In this document: piece after piece, positions 33,800-42,493 of the stretch
Position numbering within the stretch: the first letter of the stretch is position 1
Layout: each line of letters starts with the position of its first letter
From: Candidatus Phocaeicola faecipullorum
Lineage (GTDB): Bacteria > Bacteroidota > Bacteroidia > Bacteroidales > Bacteroidaceae
Length of the DNA stretch: 50,832 nt
Assembly (NCBI GenBank): GCA_018884025.1
Contig: JAHLFB010000022.1
Location: 1-50,832, forward strand
Reading direction: 5' to 3'
The notes under the pieces: model-generated
The model's input: the letters and a program-made list of their open reading frames with translations, nothing else
What the model was told of the DNA's origin: nothing
The model's database searches: none
Made by a program: the position numbers and the translations under genes

Positions 33800-35602
33800 A
33801 TGCAAGACATTAGAAACATTGCCATCATTGCCCACGTTGACCACGGTAAAACGACGTTGGTGGACAAGATGATGCTGGCGGGACACCTGTTCCGCGGAGA
33901 CCAGACAAACGGTGAGCTGGTATTGGATAACAACGATTTGGAACGTGAAAGAGGTATAACAATCCTTTCAAAGAACGTATCAATCAATTACAAGGGTACT
34001 AAAATCAACATTATAGACACTCCGGGACACGCCGATTTCGGAGGTGAAGTAGAACGTGTATTGAACATGGCAGACGGTTGTATCCTGCTTGTGGACGCAT
34101 TCGAAGGTCCTATGCCACAGACACGTTTCGTACTGCAGAAAGCCCTGCAGATAGGACTGAAACCAATAGTTGTAGTAAACAAGGTGGATAAACCAAACTG
34201 CCGTCCTGAGGAAGTACACGAAATGGTGTTCGACTTGATGTTCAGTCTTAATGCTACTGAAGACCAGCTCGATTTCCCAGTGTTGTACGGTTCGGCAAAG
34301 AACAACTGGATGGGCGAAGACTGGAAAACTCCTACAGACAGCATCACTCCTTTGCTTGATGCAATCGTGAAATATATTCCTGCTCCACAGGTTCTTGAAG
34401 GTACTCCACAGATGCTTATCACATCACTGGACTATTCTTCTTACACAGGACGTATAGCTGTAGGACGTGTACACAGAGGTACAATTACAGAAGGAATGAA
34501 CATAACATTGGCCAAACGTGACGGCACAATGGTAAAATCAAAAATAAAGGAAGTACATACCTTTGAAGGTCTGGGACGTAAAAAAGTAGAATCGGTTTCA
34601 TCCGGCGACATCTGTGCCATAGTAGGTATAGAAGGTTTTGAAATCGGTGATACTATATGCGATTTTGAAAATCCGGAACCACTTCCGCCAATCGCTATCG
34701 ACGAGCCTACAATGAGTATGCTTTTCACTATAAACGATTCTCCTTTCTTCGGCAAAGAAGGTAAGTATGTTACATCACGCCACATACACGACCGTCTGAT
34801 GAAAGAACTTGACAAGAACCTTGCACTCCGTGTGAGAAAGACTGAAAATGAAGACGGTAAGTGGATTGTTTCCGGACGTGGTGTGCTACACTTGTCTGTA
34901 CTTATCGAAACAATGCGCCGCGAAGGTTATGAACTTCAGGTAGGTCAGCCACAGGTTATCTACAAGGAAATAGACGGAGTGAAATGTGAGCCGATAGAGG
35001 AACTTACTATCAGCGTACCGGAAGAGTTCTCAAGCAAAATGATTGATATGGTGACTCGCCGTAAAGGTGAACTTACATCAATGGAAACTCAGGGCGACCG
35101 TGTAAACATTGAGTTCAATATGCCTTCACGCGGTATCATCGGTCTGCGTACAAATGTGCTTACCGCATCTCAGGGAGAAGCAATCATGGCACACCGCTTC
35201 AAGGAATACCAGCCATACAAGGGTGAAATAGACCGCCGTACCAACGGTTCAATGATAGCCATGGAGTCAGGTACAGCATTTGCATATGCAATTGACAAGC
35301 TTCAGGACAGAGGTAAATTCTTTATCTATCCACAGGATGAGGTTTATGCAGGACAGGTAGTAGGCGAACACGTACACGAAAACGACCTGGTAATAAACGT
35401 AACAAAATCGAAGAAGCTTACCAACATGCGTGCTTCCGGTTCGGACGACAAGGCACGTATCATTCCTCCTGTGATATTCTCACTGGAAGAAGCATTGGAA
35501 TACATCAAGGAAGACGAATACGTGGAAGTTACTCCTAAGAGTATGCGTATGCGTAAGATAATTCTTGATGAGACTGAGCGCAAGCGTGCTAACAAAAACT
35601 GA
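33800..35602 (+). CDS. typA: ribosome-associated translational GTPase TypA/BipA
   Basis: A 600-residue GTPase of the elongation-factor family acting on ribosomes under stress and in 50S assembly. G1 is AHVDHGKTTLVDKM, G2 ERERGITI, G3 DTPGHADFGGEV, G4 VVNKVDKP and G5 GSAKN. EF-Tu-like domain 2 (YTGRIAVGRVHRGTI), EF-G domain III/V-like parts and the BipA-specific C-terminal domain follow. Length and end (KSMRMRKIILDETERKR) match the family. I chose ATG 33800 because the longer frame's TTG start lies inside the promoter. Confidence 0.97.
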   Translation: MQDIRNIAIIAHVDHGKTTLVDKMMLAGHLFRGDQTNGELVLDNNDLERERGITILSKNVSINYKGTKINIIDTPGHADFGGEVERVLNMADGCILLVDAFEGPMPQTRFVLQKALQIGLKPIVVVNKVDKPNCRPEEVHEMVFDLMFSLNATEDQLDFPVLYGSAKNNWMGEDWKTPTDSITPLLDAIVKYIPAPQVLEGTPQMLITSLDYSSYTGRIAVGRVHRGTITEGMNITLAKRDGTMVKSKIKEVHTFEGLGRKKVESVSSGDICAIVGIEGFEIGDTICDFENPEPLPPIAIDEPTMSMLFTINDSPFFGKEGKYVTSRHIHDRLMKELDKNLALRVRKTENEDGKWIVSGRGVLHLSVLIETMRREGYELQVGQPQVIYKEIDGVKCEPIEELTISVPEEFSSKMIDMVTRRKGELTSMETQGDRVNIEFNMPSRGIIGLRTNVLTASQGEAIMAHRFKEYQPYKGEIDRRTNGSMIAMESGTAFAYAIDKLQDRGKFFIYPQDEVYAGQVVGEHVHENDLVINVTKSKKLTNMRASGSDDKARIIPPVIFSLEEALEYIKEDEYVEVTPKSMRMRKIILDETERKRANKN

Positions 35603-35622
35603 TAAACAATAAATATAAACAT

Positions 35623-35655
35623 ATTCCATTGGACTATCATGTGGTTCAATGGAAT
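35623..35655 (+). terminator. typA terminator
   Basis: ATTCCATTG pairs exactly with CAATGGAAT (9 bp), followed by TGTTTATT. Confidence 0.65.
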
Positions 35656-35739
35656 TGTTTATTAAATACCCTTAGAATTCATATATAGAAAACAATCACA
35701 TCTCTGTCCATAATTAAGGACTACAAATATAAAGCAATT

Positions 35740-36777
35740 ATGAAAATATTGATTACAGGAGCAGCAGGTTTTATTGGTTCCAGATTAATGTACCAATTGG
35801 CAAAAAGAGGTGAAACAATCATAGGTATTGACGAAATAAACAGTTATTATGATGTACGTATGAAGTTTGCCAGACTAAAGGAATGTGGAATATCTGTACC
35901 CAATGACTTTTACATTTATAATGAAAAAGTACAAAGCTCCATATTCAATAATTGCTCATTCATAAAGATGTCGATAGATGACAAGGGGGCAATAGACAAA
36001 CTGTTTGAAGAAGAGAAATTCGACAAGGTAATGAATCTTGCGGCACAAGCAGGTGTGAGATATTCAATCACCAATCCATATGCATATCTTAACAGCAATA
36101 TAACAGGCTTTCTGAATATACTTGAGGCATGCAGGAATTATGATGTGAAACATCTCATTTTCGCTTCATCAAGCTCGGTTTACGGACTTAATTCAAAAAC
36201 TCCATACTCGGAAGATGACAAAGTGGACAGTCCGGTAAGTCTATATGCAGCGAGCAAGAAATCGAACGAACTTATGGCACACGCCTACAGCAAGCTATAT
36301 GGCTTTGCTGTAACCGGATTAAGATATTTCACTGTTTATGGTCCTTGGGGACGACCGGACATGGCTCCTATGCTATTTGCCAAGGCTATCAGCCAAAACG
36401 AGCCTATCAAAATATTCAACAACGGAAACCTGAGCAGGGATTTTACATATATTGACGACATCGTTGAAGGCACAATACGAGTAATAGATTCAATGCCAGA
36501 AGCAGAAGAATGCGAAAACGGAGTGGCATACAAAATATACAACATAGGCTGTTCAGAACCTGTCAAACTGATGGATTTCATAAAAGAAATGGAAGAGGCT
36601 TTAGGAAAAGAAGCAATAAAGGAATATCTACCTATGCAGAAGGGAGATGTATTTCAGACATATGCTGATACCACAAAGCTTGAGCAAGAAACAGGATATA
36701 AACCGCAAATAAGCCTGCACGAAGGTATTACAAGATTTATCGAATGGTATAAGTCAGACCGTAATCCTTTAAAATAA
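35740..36777 (+). CDS. NAD-dependent UDP-sugar epimerase (UDP-glucuronate 4-epimerase-like)
   Basis: A 345-residue extended short-chain dehydrogenase. GAAGFIGS (7-14) is the NAD loop, and FASSSSVYG (141-149) with Tyr169-x3-Lys173 (YAASK) form the catalytic centre. LAAQAGVRYSITNPYAYLNS, LRYFTVYGPWGRPDMA and DFTYIDDIVEG are typical of CapI/WbpP-like UDP-glucuronate 4-epimerases that make UDP-galacturonate for capsule or O-antigen. It leads a plus-strand operon with two Stealth-family genes (34-bp gap). Sugar specificity is inferred. Confidence 0.85.
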   Translation: MKILITGAAGFIGSRLMYQLAKRGETIIGIDEINSYYDVRMKFARLKECGISVPNDFYIYNEKVQSSIFNNCSFIKMSIDDKGAIDKLFEEEKFDKVMNLAAQAGVRYSITNPYAYLNSNITGFLNILEACRNYDVKHLIFASSSSVYGLNSKTPYSEDDKVDSPVSLYAASKKSNELMAHAYSKLYGFAVTGLRYFTVYGPWGRPDMAPMLFAKAISQNEPIKIFNNGNLSRDFTYIDDIVEGTIRVIDSMPEAEECENGVAYKIYNIGCSEPVKLMDFIKEMEEALGKEAIKEYLPMQKGDVFQTYADTTKLEQETGYKPQISLHEGITRFIEWYKSDRNPLK

Positions 36778-36811
36778 TAATAAAACAATCATACAAAAAA
36801 TTCAAACAAAG

Positions 36812-37744
36812 ATGGATATTGATCTGGTATATCTGTGGGTTGACGGTAATGACCCTAAATGGCAAATTAAACGCGATACATATATAGGAAAGCCAATAGA
36901 AAAGTCTGGAATAAACTGTAAAGGACGTTATGCCAATAATGATGAACTGAAATACAGTTTACGTTCAGTAGAGTTATATGCTCCATGGATACATAAAATA
37001 TTTATTGTTACTGACAATCAAATTCCAGACTGGCTGGATACATCAAATCCCAAGGTCAGAATCGTAGATCATACAGAAATACTTCCTCCAGAGAGCCTGC
37101 CATGCTTTAATTCTAGTGTACTGGAACATTTCATATGTAAAATACCAGGCTTATCAGAACATTTCTTATATGCCAACGATGATATGTTTATAAACAAACC
37201 TATTCTTCCAAGTACATTTTATGCAGAAGACGGATTACCTATCATTCGTACTACATACAGCAGATTAAGAGATTGGTTTCTATTATTCAAAAAGAAATTC
37301 TTTGGTGTACCTTTAAAAAACTATGTCCAAAAGATACGGAACTCTGCTCTACTAGTTGAAAAGAAATACGGAAAGTATTATAACGTAAAACCACATCATA
37401 ATATTGACGCATATCTAAAAAGTGACTGCTTACGTGTTGAGGAAATGTTTAAAGACGAATTATGGAAGACATTCTCAAATCATATGCGCAGTTCAATGGA
37501 TTTTCAACGTAGCCTATACACTTTTGTATCTTTGGCAGAAAAACGATGTCATCAAATTTCAATTACACAGAAAACATCTTTCAGATTTCACATACAAAAA
37601 ATAAAGCACTATAACAAATTAAAAAGATATGACCCTATATTTTTCTGTATGAATGATTCGGAATATGCAAATGATGAAGACAGAAAAAGAGTCAAAGAGT
37701 TTCTAAATAAACGTTTTCCCCAAAAATCTCAATTTGAGAAATAA
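36812..37744 (+). CDS. Stealth family phosphotransferase, copy 1
   Basis: A 310-residue member of the Stealth family, enzymes that transfer a sugar-1-phosphate to build capsular or cell-wall phosphoglycans. CR1 is IDLVYLWVDGNDPKW (3-17). CR2 covers RYANNDELKYSLRSVELYAP through DWLDTSNPKVRIVDH and LYANDDMFINKP. CR3 corresponds to HHNIDAYLKSD, and CR4 to the C-terminus (FFCMNDSEYANDEDR). No signal peptide, so cytoplasmic. Copy 2 begins 28 bp downstream and is a clear tandem duplicate. Donor sugar unknown. Confidence 0.9.
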   Translation: MDIDLVYLWVDGNDPKWQIKRDTYIGKPIEKSGINCKGRYANNDELKYSLRSVELYAPWIHKIFIVTDNQIPDWLDTSNPKVRIVDHTEILPPESLPCFNSSVLEHFICKIPGLSEHFLYANDDMFINKPILPSTFYAEDGLPIIRTTYSRLRDWFLLFKKKFFGVPLKNYVQKIRNSALLVEKKYGKYYNVKPHHNIDAYLKSDCLRVEEMFKDELWKTFSNHMRSSMDFQRSLYTFVSLAEKRCHQISITQKTSFRFHIQKIKHYNKLKRYDPIFFCMNDSEYANDEDRKRVKEFLNKRFPQKSQFEK

Positions 37745-37772
37745 AATACATAACCTATAAAATAACACATAA

Positions 37773-38705
37773 ATGGAAATAGATTTAGTATATCTATGGG
37801 TTGATGGCAACGACCCTGTGTGGCAAGCAAAACGGAACGCATATATTGGAAAAACGGAAGAGAGTTCATCTGTAAACTGTAAAGGCAGATACGCAAACAA
37901 TGATGAGTTAAAATACAGTCTCCGCTCAATAGATTTATACGCTCCATGGATACATAAAATATATATTGTAACGGATAACCAGATACCTGACTGGCTAGAT
38001 ACATCCAATCCTAAAATAAGAATAGTAGATCATAAAGAAATAATGCCGGAAATAAGTTTACCTTGTTTCTGTTCTACTGTTATAGAGCACTTTCTATACA
38101 AAATACCTGGACTTTCCGAACACTTTATTTATGCAAATGATGATATGTATATCAACAAGCCTGTTACTGAAGAAACATTCTTTGCTAAGGACGGGCTTCC
38201 TATTGTCCGTTTTAACCGTAGGCCATTCAGAAAATTAACATTACTTTTAAAAGAAAAAATATTAAAAAGACGGCTTAGTAACTATGTTATAAATATAAAG
38301 AACGCAGCAGAACTCGTCAAGAAGAAATATGGTATATACTATAACGGCAAAAGTCATCATAATATAGATGCTTATCTTAAAAGTGAATGTGAGCACGTAG
38401 TACAAGTATTCAAAGATGAAATAGAAGCTACATATCCTAACCATATGCGCTGTGCAAGCAATATACAAAGAAATATTTATTCATACGTAGCTCTGGCTGA
38501 AAAAAAAGCGCACTTGAATTATGTCACCCAAAAAACTTCATTCAGGTTTCATATCCATAAAGAAGGTCATTATGAAAAGTTGAAAAAATGTAATCCAACT
38601 TTCTTCTGTATGAATGATTCTGAATTTGCGACAGACAGTGACAGACTAAGAGCAAAAGCGTTTTTAAAAAAACGCTTTCCAGAAAAGTCTCAATTTGAAA
38701 AATAA
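37773..38705 (+). CDS. Stealth family phosphotransferase, copy 2
   Basis: Also 310 residues and alignable with copy 1 without visible gaps at motifs: CR1 IDLVYLWVDGNDPVWQ, CR2 RYANNDELKYSLRSIDLYAP and YANDDMYINKP, CR3 HHNIDAYLKSE, CR4 FFCMNDSEFATDSD, and a common ending FPEKSQFEK. The middle (about 140-190) differs most, where acceptor specificity could lie. Its stop is 3 bp from the stop of the convergent glycosyltransferase gene. Confidence 0.9.
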   Translation: MEIDLVYLWVDGNDPVWQAKRNAYIGKTEESSSVNCKGRYANNDELKYSLRSIDLYAPWIHKIYIVTDNQIPDWLDTSNPKIRIVDHKEIMPEISLPCFCSTVIEHFLYKIPGLSEHFIYANDDMYINKPVTEETFFAKDGLPIVRFNRRPFRKLTLLLKEKILKRRLSNYVINIKNAAELVKKKYGIYYNGKSHHNIDAYLKSECEHVVQVFKDEIEATYPNHMRCASNIQRNIYSYVALAEKKAHLNYVTQKTSFRFHIHKEGHYEKLKKCNPTFFCMNDSEFATDSDRLRAKAFLKKRFPEKSQFEK

Positions 38706-38708
38706 GTC

Positions 38709-39602
38709 TTAATCATCTTTGATGTCATTCAAATCATAACGGTTAAAATATTGCATCGTTATAAATCTTGTCTTTCCGGCAGCCCTTCCACGAGATTGTT
38801 TTTCTACAAACTCTTCATATGATCTTACAGCATAATGGTTTATACGTATTACATCTTGCTGCGGTTCACGATCCCAGAAATTTTGTTTGATAAGGTTGCC
38901 ATGAGAATCAGCCGCATAACCAGATATTCTGGCTACCTCATGGCAACCTATCATTGAAAATACTCTACGTGGGTTAACAATACTTTTCACATGTCTATTC
39001 AAATAATGTCCAGGTAATGAATGGTATTTAAACCTCTCCATCATTGTTCCTGGCTGCTTTGTTTTTGCTCCACCACTACCATAAATCAACCAGTTGACTT
39101 CTACAGCCGGAAAATTTTCAAATCTACTCAGAAACTCAGGTATTGTTTTATCTTTTATAGGAACAATAAATTCATCCAAATCAATAAATGCAATCCAACG
39201 AGTATCAAAACGATGCTTTTCAAGACAATCATCATAAGCAGCCAGCTGTTTTTTAAAGCCAGGGAAAAAAGTATATTCCACCAATCCTGATTCTATATAT
39301 GGCGCAAGAACTTCTTTTATGCAATCCGTACTATCATTATCATAGACATAAAACTTATCTACACCCATCTTATGATGCCACTCAATCCATTCTTTAAAAT
39401 ACGGTCCTTCATTCTTAGCTATTGCACAAACTGCCAGATAGTATTTCGGTTGAGTATTGTTATGCTTCAATTCGTACATGAGTTTAACGGCATTAAACAA
39501 TCCAAAACGCAAAATACCACGCCATCTGTTACGTGTCATTTTATGGGGTATCACACCAGCTATAATTTCTGCAAGCACTTTATTCATATCAATATAGCCC
39601 AA
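38709..39602 (-). CDS. glycosyltransferase, GT92/GT2-like (GT-A fold)
   Basis: A 297-residue glycosyltransferase. YLAVCAIAKNEGPYFKEWIEW (about 55-75) is the opening strand of GT92-like enzymes, VYDNDSTD a nucleotide contact, and FIDLDEFIVP carries the metal-binding DxD-like motif. HRFDTRWIAFIDLDEF and INHYAVRSYEEFVEK agree with the family. It follows the third Stealth gene by 6 bp on the same strand. Sugar donor unknown. Confidence 0.85.
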   Translation of the reverse strand: MGYIDMNKVLAEIIAGVIPHKMTRNRWRGILRFGLFNAVKLMYELKHNNTQPKYYLAVCAIAKNEGPYFKEWIEWHHKMGVDKFYVYDNDSTDCIKEVLAPYIESGLVEYTFFPGFKKQLAAYDDCLEKHRFDTRWIAFIDLDEFIVPIKDKTIPEFLSRFENFPAVEVNWLIYGSGGAKTKQPGTMMERFKYHSLPGHYLNRHVKSIVNPRRVFSMIGCHEVARISGYAADSHGNLIKQNFWDREPQQDVIRINHYAVRSYEEFVEKQSRGRAAGKTRFITMQYFNRYDLNDIKDD

Positions 39603-39608
39603 TAAAGA

Positions 39609-40601
39609 TTACAATTCAAAAGTTGATTTTTTCGGAAGTATAGTATTAAAAGCTTTCTGTAGGTTTTCCATAACCTGCGAATAATTACGTATATGCACAT
39701 TATCATTCAGGCATATCAGTTTATACGATTGATTATAGATAGCTTTTACCGCCTGCTTTGGTTTTATCATAAGCGGAAACATCTTTGTGTCACTATAAGT
39801 ATTGTAAGGTTCGAAATTTCCCTTACAGATTTGCCATGTACGGAATAATTCCGGGGTATAGTCACTAAATGACCTGAATTTGTTTTTAGAAGCCTCCGTC
39901 AGTTCTTTTTCAACTACAGACCAGACTTCTTCAAAAGTACTCTTCAAATATGGTTGAGCATTATGAGGAGTACGCAACGGAATGAATTTATTACATGGTT
40001 TCAGTATATAGTTCCAGCGTGCTTTTGAGCCATAACTTTTATCAAACCATTTATCATGGTCTCTAGCCATTATCTCTTTCTTATCAAAATAACGGTTAAT
40101 AATACTTATGCTATTTTGAAGCGTCCTATACCACTGTGACCAAGAAGGGTTATACTTAAAGGCTGCAATATCACACGGCAATCCATTTTTAAAGAATCGT
40201 TCTACTCCTATTTTGTCTATAATATAGAAGTCATCATTAAAATAGACAAAATGTTCTGACAGTCCTGGTATTTTATGTAAATAATACTCTATCACTACAG
40301 AATTAAAAGTAGGCAAAAACTGCTCAGGGATATAATCTTTATGACTTACAAGATTAATCTTCGGATTGCTCACATCAAGCCATTCAGGACACTGTCCGCT
40401 TGTTACAAAATGTATCTTTCGTACCCATGGAGCAAACTTTTCTACCCCACGGAACCAATATTTCAAAAAACCGTAATCACGAAAACGTGCTTCGGATACT
40501 CCATTCTTTATATTATTTCCATTACCTGAATATTTTCTAAACTCTGCCTGCCATTTAGGGTCATTCATATCAACCCACGTGATTAAAAAATCAATATCCA
40601 T
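39609..40601 (-). CDS. Stealth family phosphotransferase, diverged copy 3
   Basis: 330 residues from ATG 40601. The frame extends to 40655, but that would overlap the upstream acyltransferase gene and add 18 residues unlike the family. Both other copies begin at the equivalent MDIDL/MEIDL. CR1 is MDIDFLITWVDMNDPKWQ. CR2 includes RFRDYGFLKYWFRGVEKFAPW and EHFVYFNDDFYIID. A later RTPHNAQPYLKSTFEEVW matches CR3, and ICLNDNVHI begins CR4. Much more diverged from copies 1 and 2 than those are from each other, so it probably uses a different acceptor or donor. Confidence 0.88.
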   Translation of the reverse strand: MDIDFLITWVDMNDPKWQAEFRKYSGNGNNIKNGVSEARFRDYGFLKYWFRGVEKFAPWVRKIHFVTSGQCPEWLDVSNPKINLVSHKDYIPEQFLPTFNSVVIEYYLHKIPGLSEHFVYFNDDFYIIDKIGVERFFKNGLPCDIAAFKYNPSWSQWYRTLQNSISIINRYFDKKEIMARDHDKWFDKSYGSKARWNYILKPCNKFIPLRTPHNAQPYLKSTFEEVWSVVEKELTEASKNKFRSFSDYTPELFRTWQICKGNFEPYNTYSDTKMFPLMIKPKQAVKAIYNQSYKLICLNDNVHIRNYSQVMENLQKAFNTILPKKSTFEL

Positions 40602-40638
40602 ACTATTAGAATTTAAACTTATACAAACATGTTCACTT

Positions 40639-41511
40639 TCACAATTTCTCAGCATTTCTGAATCGATTGTGACTCCACAAATACAATTCAGGTTGAGTTC
40701 TGATACATTTTTCCAACATTTGATAATAAATTGCCGTCAATTCAAAATCCGGCAACGATTTTGGATTATCATGCATTTTTACAAACCTTGCCTCGTAATA
40801 TCCTCTTTTTACTCTCTTAACATCAAGGAAGAAAGCTCCAAAGTCATAATGTTTTGTTATCTTTTCCGTTCCTGTCAGTACAGGGGTATTATGATTAAGA
40901 AAATGTAGGAAATGACGCGAATCTTTCTTTCTTGGAGACTGGTCGGCAATAAAACCTATAATACAGACCTTGTTTTCTGTAGCCAACTCATTGACATAAC
41001 GTGCCGTCTTACGCATTTCTACACAAACCGCCCCCATACGTTCACGGATATACAGCATCAGCCTATCCATATTTTTGTTACTAAGTTTGTGATATATTTG
41101 TGCTCCTATTACATTTTTATCAATATGCAATGGAATAGACGACATCCACTCCCAATTACTATAATGTCCTAAAAAAAGTGAGACTGACTTTCCACTCCTC
41201 ATTAAAGCATTAACCTCTTCAACATTCATAAATTTCACACGTTGAATCATTTCCTTACGAGAGATGGTAAACATCTTTAAACTTTCAAGCATATTATCTG
41301 TAAAGAAAGAATAAAACTTTTTCTCTATTTCCTTTATATCATGTTCACTCTTTTCTGGAAAAGACTCCGTAAGATTCTTACGCACAATACGCCTTCTATA
41401 ACGAAATATATAATATACCAGAAAATACAAACCATCTGATATTATATATAATAAACAAAAAGGGAGATAAGAGAAAAGTCTCAGAAAAAAAGAAAGTAGA
41501 TGATATGTCAT
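40639..41511 (-). CDS. LpxL/HtrB-like lipid A acyltransferase family protein
   Basis: A 290-residue membrane-bound acyltransferase. A hydrophobic N-terminus (5-36) is followed by RRRIVRKNLTESFPEKS and the catalytic His116-x4-Glu121 (HYSNWE). FIADQSPRKKDS, WSHNRF and related motifs belong to the LpxL/LpxM family, which adds secondary acyl chains to lipid A. It sits inside a glycan cluster between the TupA-like and Stealth genes. It could be the housekeeping enzyme or one dedicated to a glycolipid made here. Confidence 0.87.
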   Translation of the reverse strand: MTYHLLSFFLRLFSYLPFCLLYIISDGLYFLVYYIFRYRRRIVRKNLTESFPEKSEHDIKEIEKKFYSFFTDNMLESLKMFTISRKEMIQRVKFMNVEEVNALMRSGKSVSLFLGHYSNWEWMSSIPLHIDKNVIGAQIYHKLSNKNMDRLMLYIRERMGAVCVEMRKTARYVNELATENKVCIIGFIADQSPRKKDSRHFLHFLNHNTPVLTGTEKITKHYDFGAFFLDVKRVKRGYYEARFVKMHDNPKSLPDFELTAIYYQMLEKCIRTQPELYLWSHNRFRNAEKL

Positions 41512-41570
41512 TTTTCCATAAATTTAATAGTTTTCAAAATAGAAACACATAATGAATAAATACTATTACT

Positions 41571-42476
41571 TTAAGTTGTAGGCTCAGGAAGTTCAAGCCA
41601 ACTTCCTAGCTTATAATCCCACTCTTCTGGAATAAATTCTTTAAATCCACTTGAATCAAAGAAAGTTAGCTCACCAAAATAAACATGTCCTTTAACTTCG
41701 TACAAATCAACCCTTACATGCGGAATACCACTTGATAATTTCTCTGCAATAACCTTCATTTCATCAAATGTTTGTGGCTTTTTAATTTCTTTCTTTGAAT
41801 TTGGTCCTCCTTGTGAGAATGGTAATCTATTAAAATTATCATCAAAATAATCAAACTCAGTATCACCTAAAAATCTATTATTAGAGATACACACACACTT
41901 TACAAGTCCATTAAAACAATATAATTTGTAATCATTTAAAGTAGAAAAATCTTCATTTTCCAGGAATTTCTCAGCAATAATCCTCTTTTTTACATTCTTA
42001 TATGGCCATTCTCTATACTTATAGAAAAGATTATTCTTCATTGATTTTTTAAGACGTCTCAAAGTTTCTTTCCTGTTGAGTTTCTGCTTATCTTTACAAA
42101 TCACACATCCTCTGCTTCCTCCATCGTGAGTAGTTTTTATTACAAACTTATCAGGAAGCATATCAAAATCAATATCTTCGGGCCTATCCCATACGAAAAG
42201 ATTGGGAACAACATACTGTTCCCCAATCTTGTTTTTCACATATTCCTTAACTGCATATTTATCGACCATCATAGTATATTCTGGCCTGCGATTATACAGT
42301 TTCATCCATTGAAGCTTATCATTAAATGTTTCAGGATTATCCCAGTCTATCCATCTACCCATCTTATATCTGTACACCACCTTTATATAAAGCTTATCAG
42401 GGATAAACCTGCGACAAATCATAAACAGAGTGAATATCACACCCCATTGTATTGATTTTTTTCTTTTACTATTCAT
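41571..42476 (-). CDS. TupA-like ATP-grasp protein
   Basis: A 301-residue ATP-grasp enzyme of the TupA (teichuronopeptide biosynthesis) type, which joins an amino acid to a carboxyl sugar. DKLQWMKLYNRRPEYTMMVDKYAVKEYV is characteristic of the family opening. PDKFVIKTTHDGGSRGCVIC provides the ATP-binding lysine and glycine loop, IIAEKFLE follows, and HVRVDLYEVKGHVYFGELTF carries the metal-binding Asp/Glu. In a locus with a UDP-glucuronate epimerase homologue, it may modify uronic acids with amino acids. That is inference. Confidence 0.85.
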   Translation of the reverse strand: MNSKRKKSIQWGVIFTLFMICRRFIPDKLYIKVVYRYKMGRWIDWDNPETFNDKLQWMKLYNRRPEYTMMVDKYAVKEYVKNKIGEQYVVPNLFVWDRPEDIDFDMLPDKFVIKTTHDGGSRGCVICKDKQKLNRKETLRRLKKSMKNNLFYKYREWPYKNVKKRIIAEKFLENEDFSTLNDYKLYCFNGLVKCVCISNNRFLGDTEFDYFDDNFNRLPFSQGGPNSKKEIKKPQTFDEMKVIAEKLSSGIPHVRVDLYEVKGHVYFGELTFFDSSGFKEFIPEEWDYKLGSWLELPEPTT

Positions 42477-42493
42477 AGAAAATGATAAACAGC

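Noticed and set aside
40602-40655. Longer N-terminus for the third Stealth gene
   Set aside because: It would overlap the upstream acyltransferase gene, and both paralogues start at the equivalent of ATG 40601.
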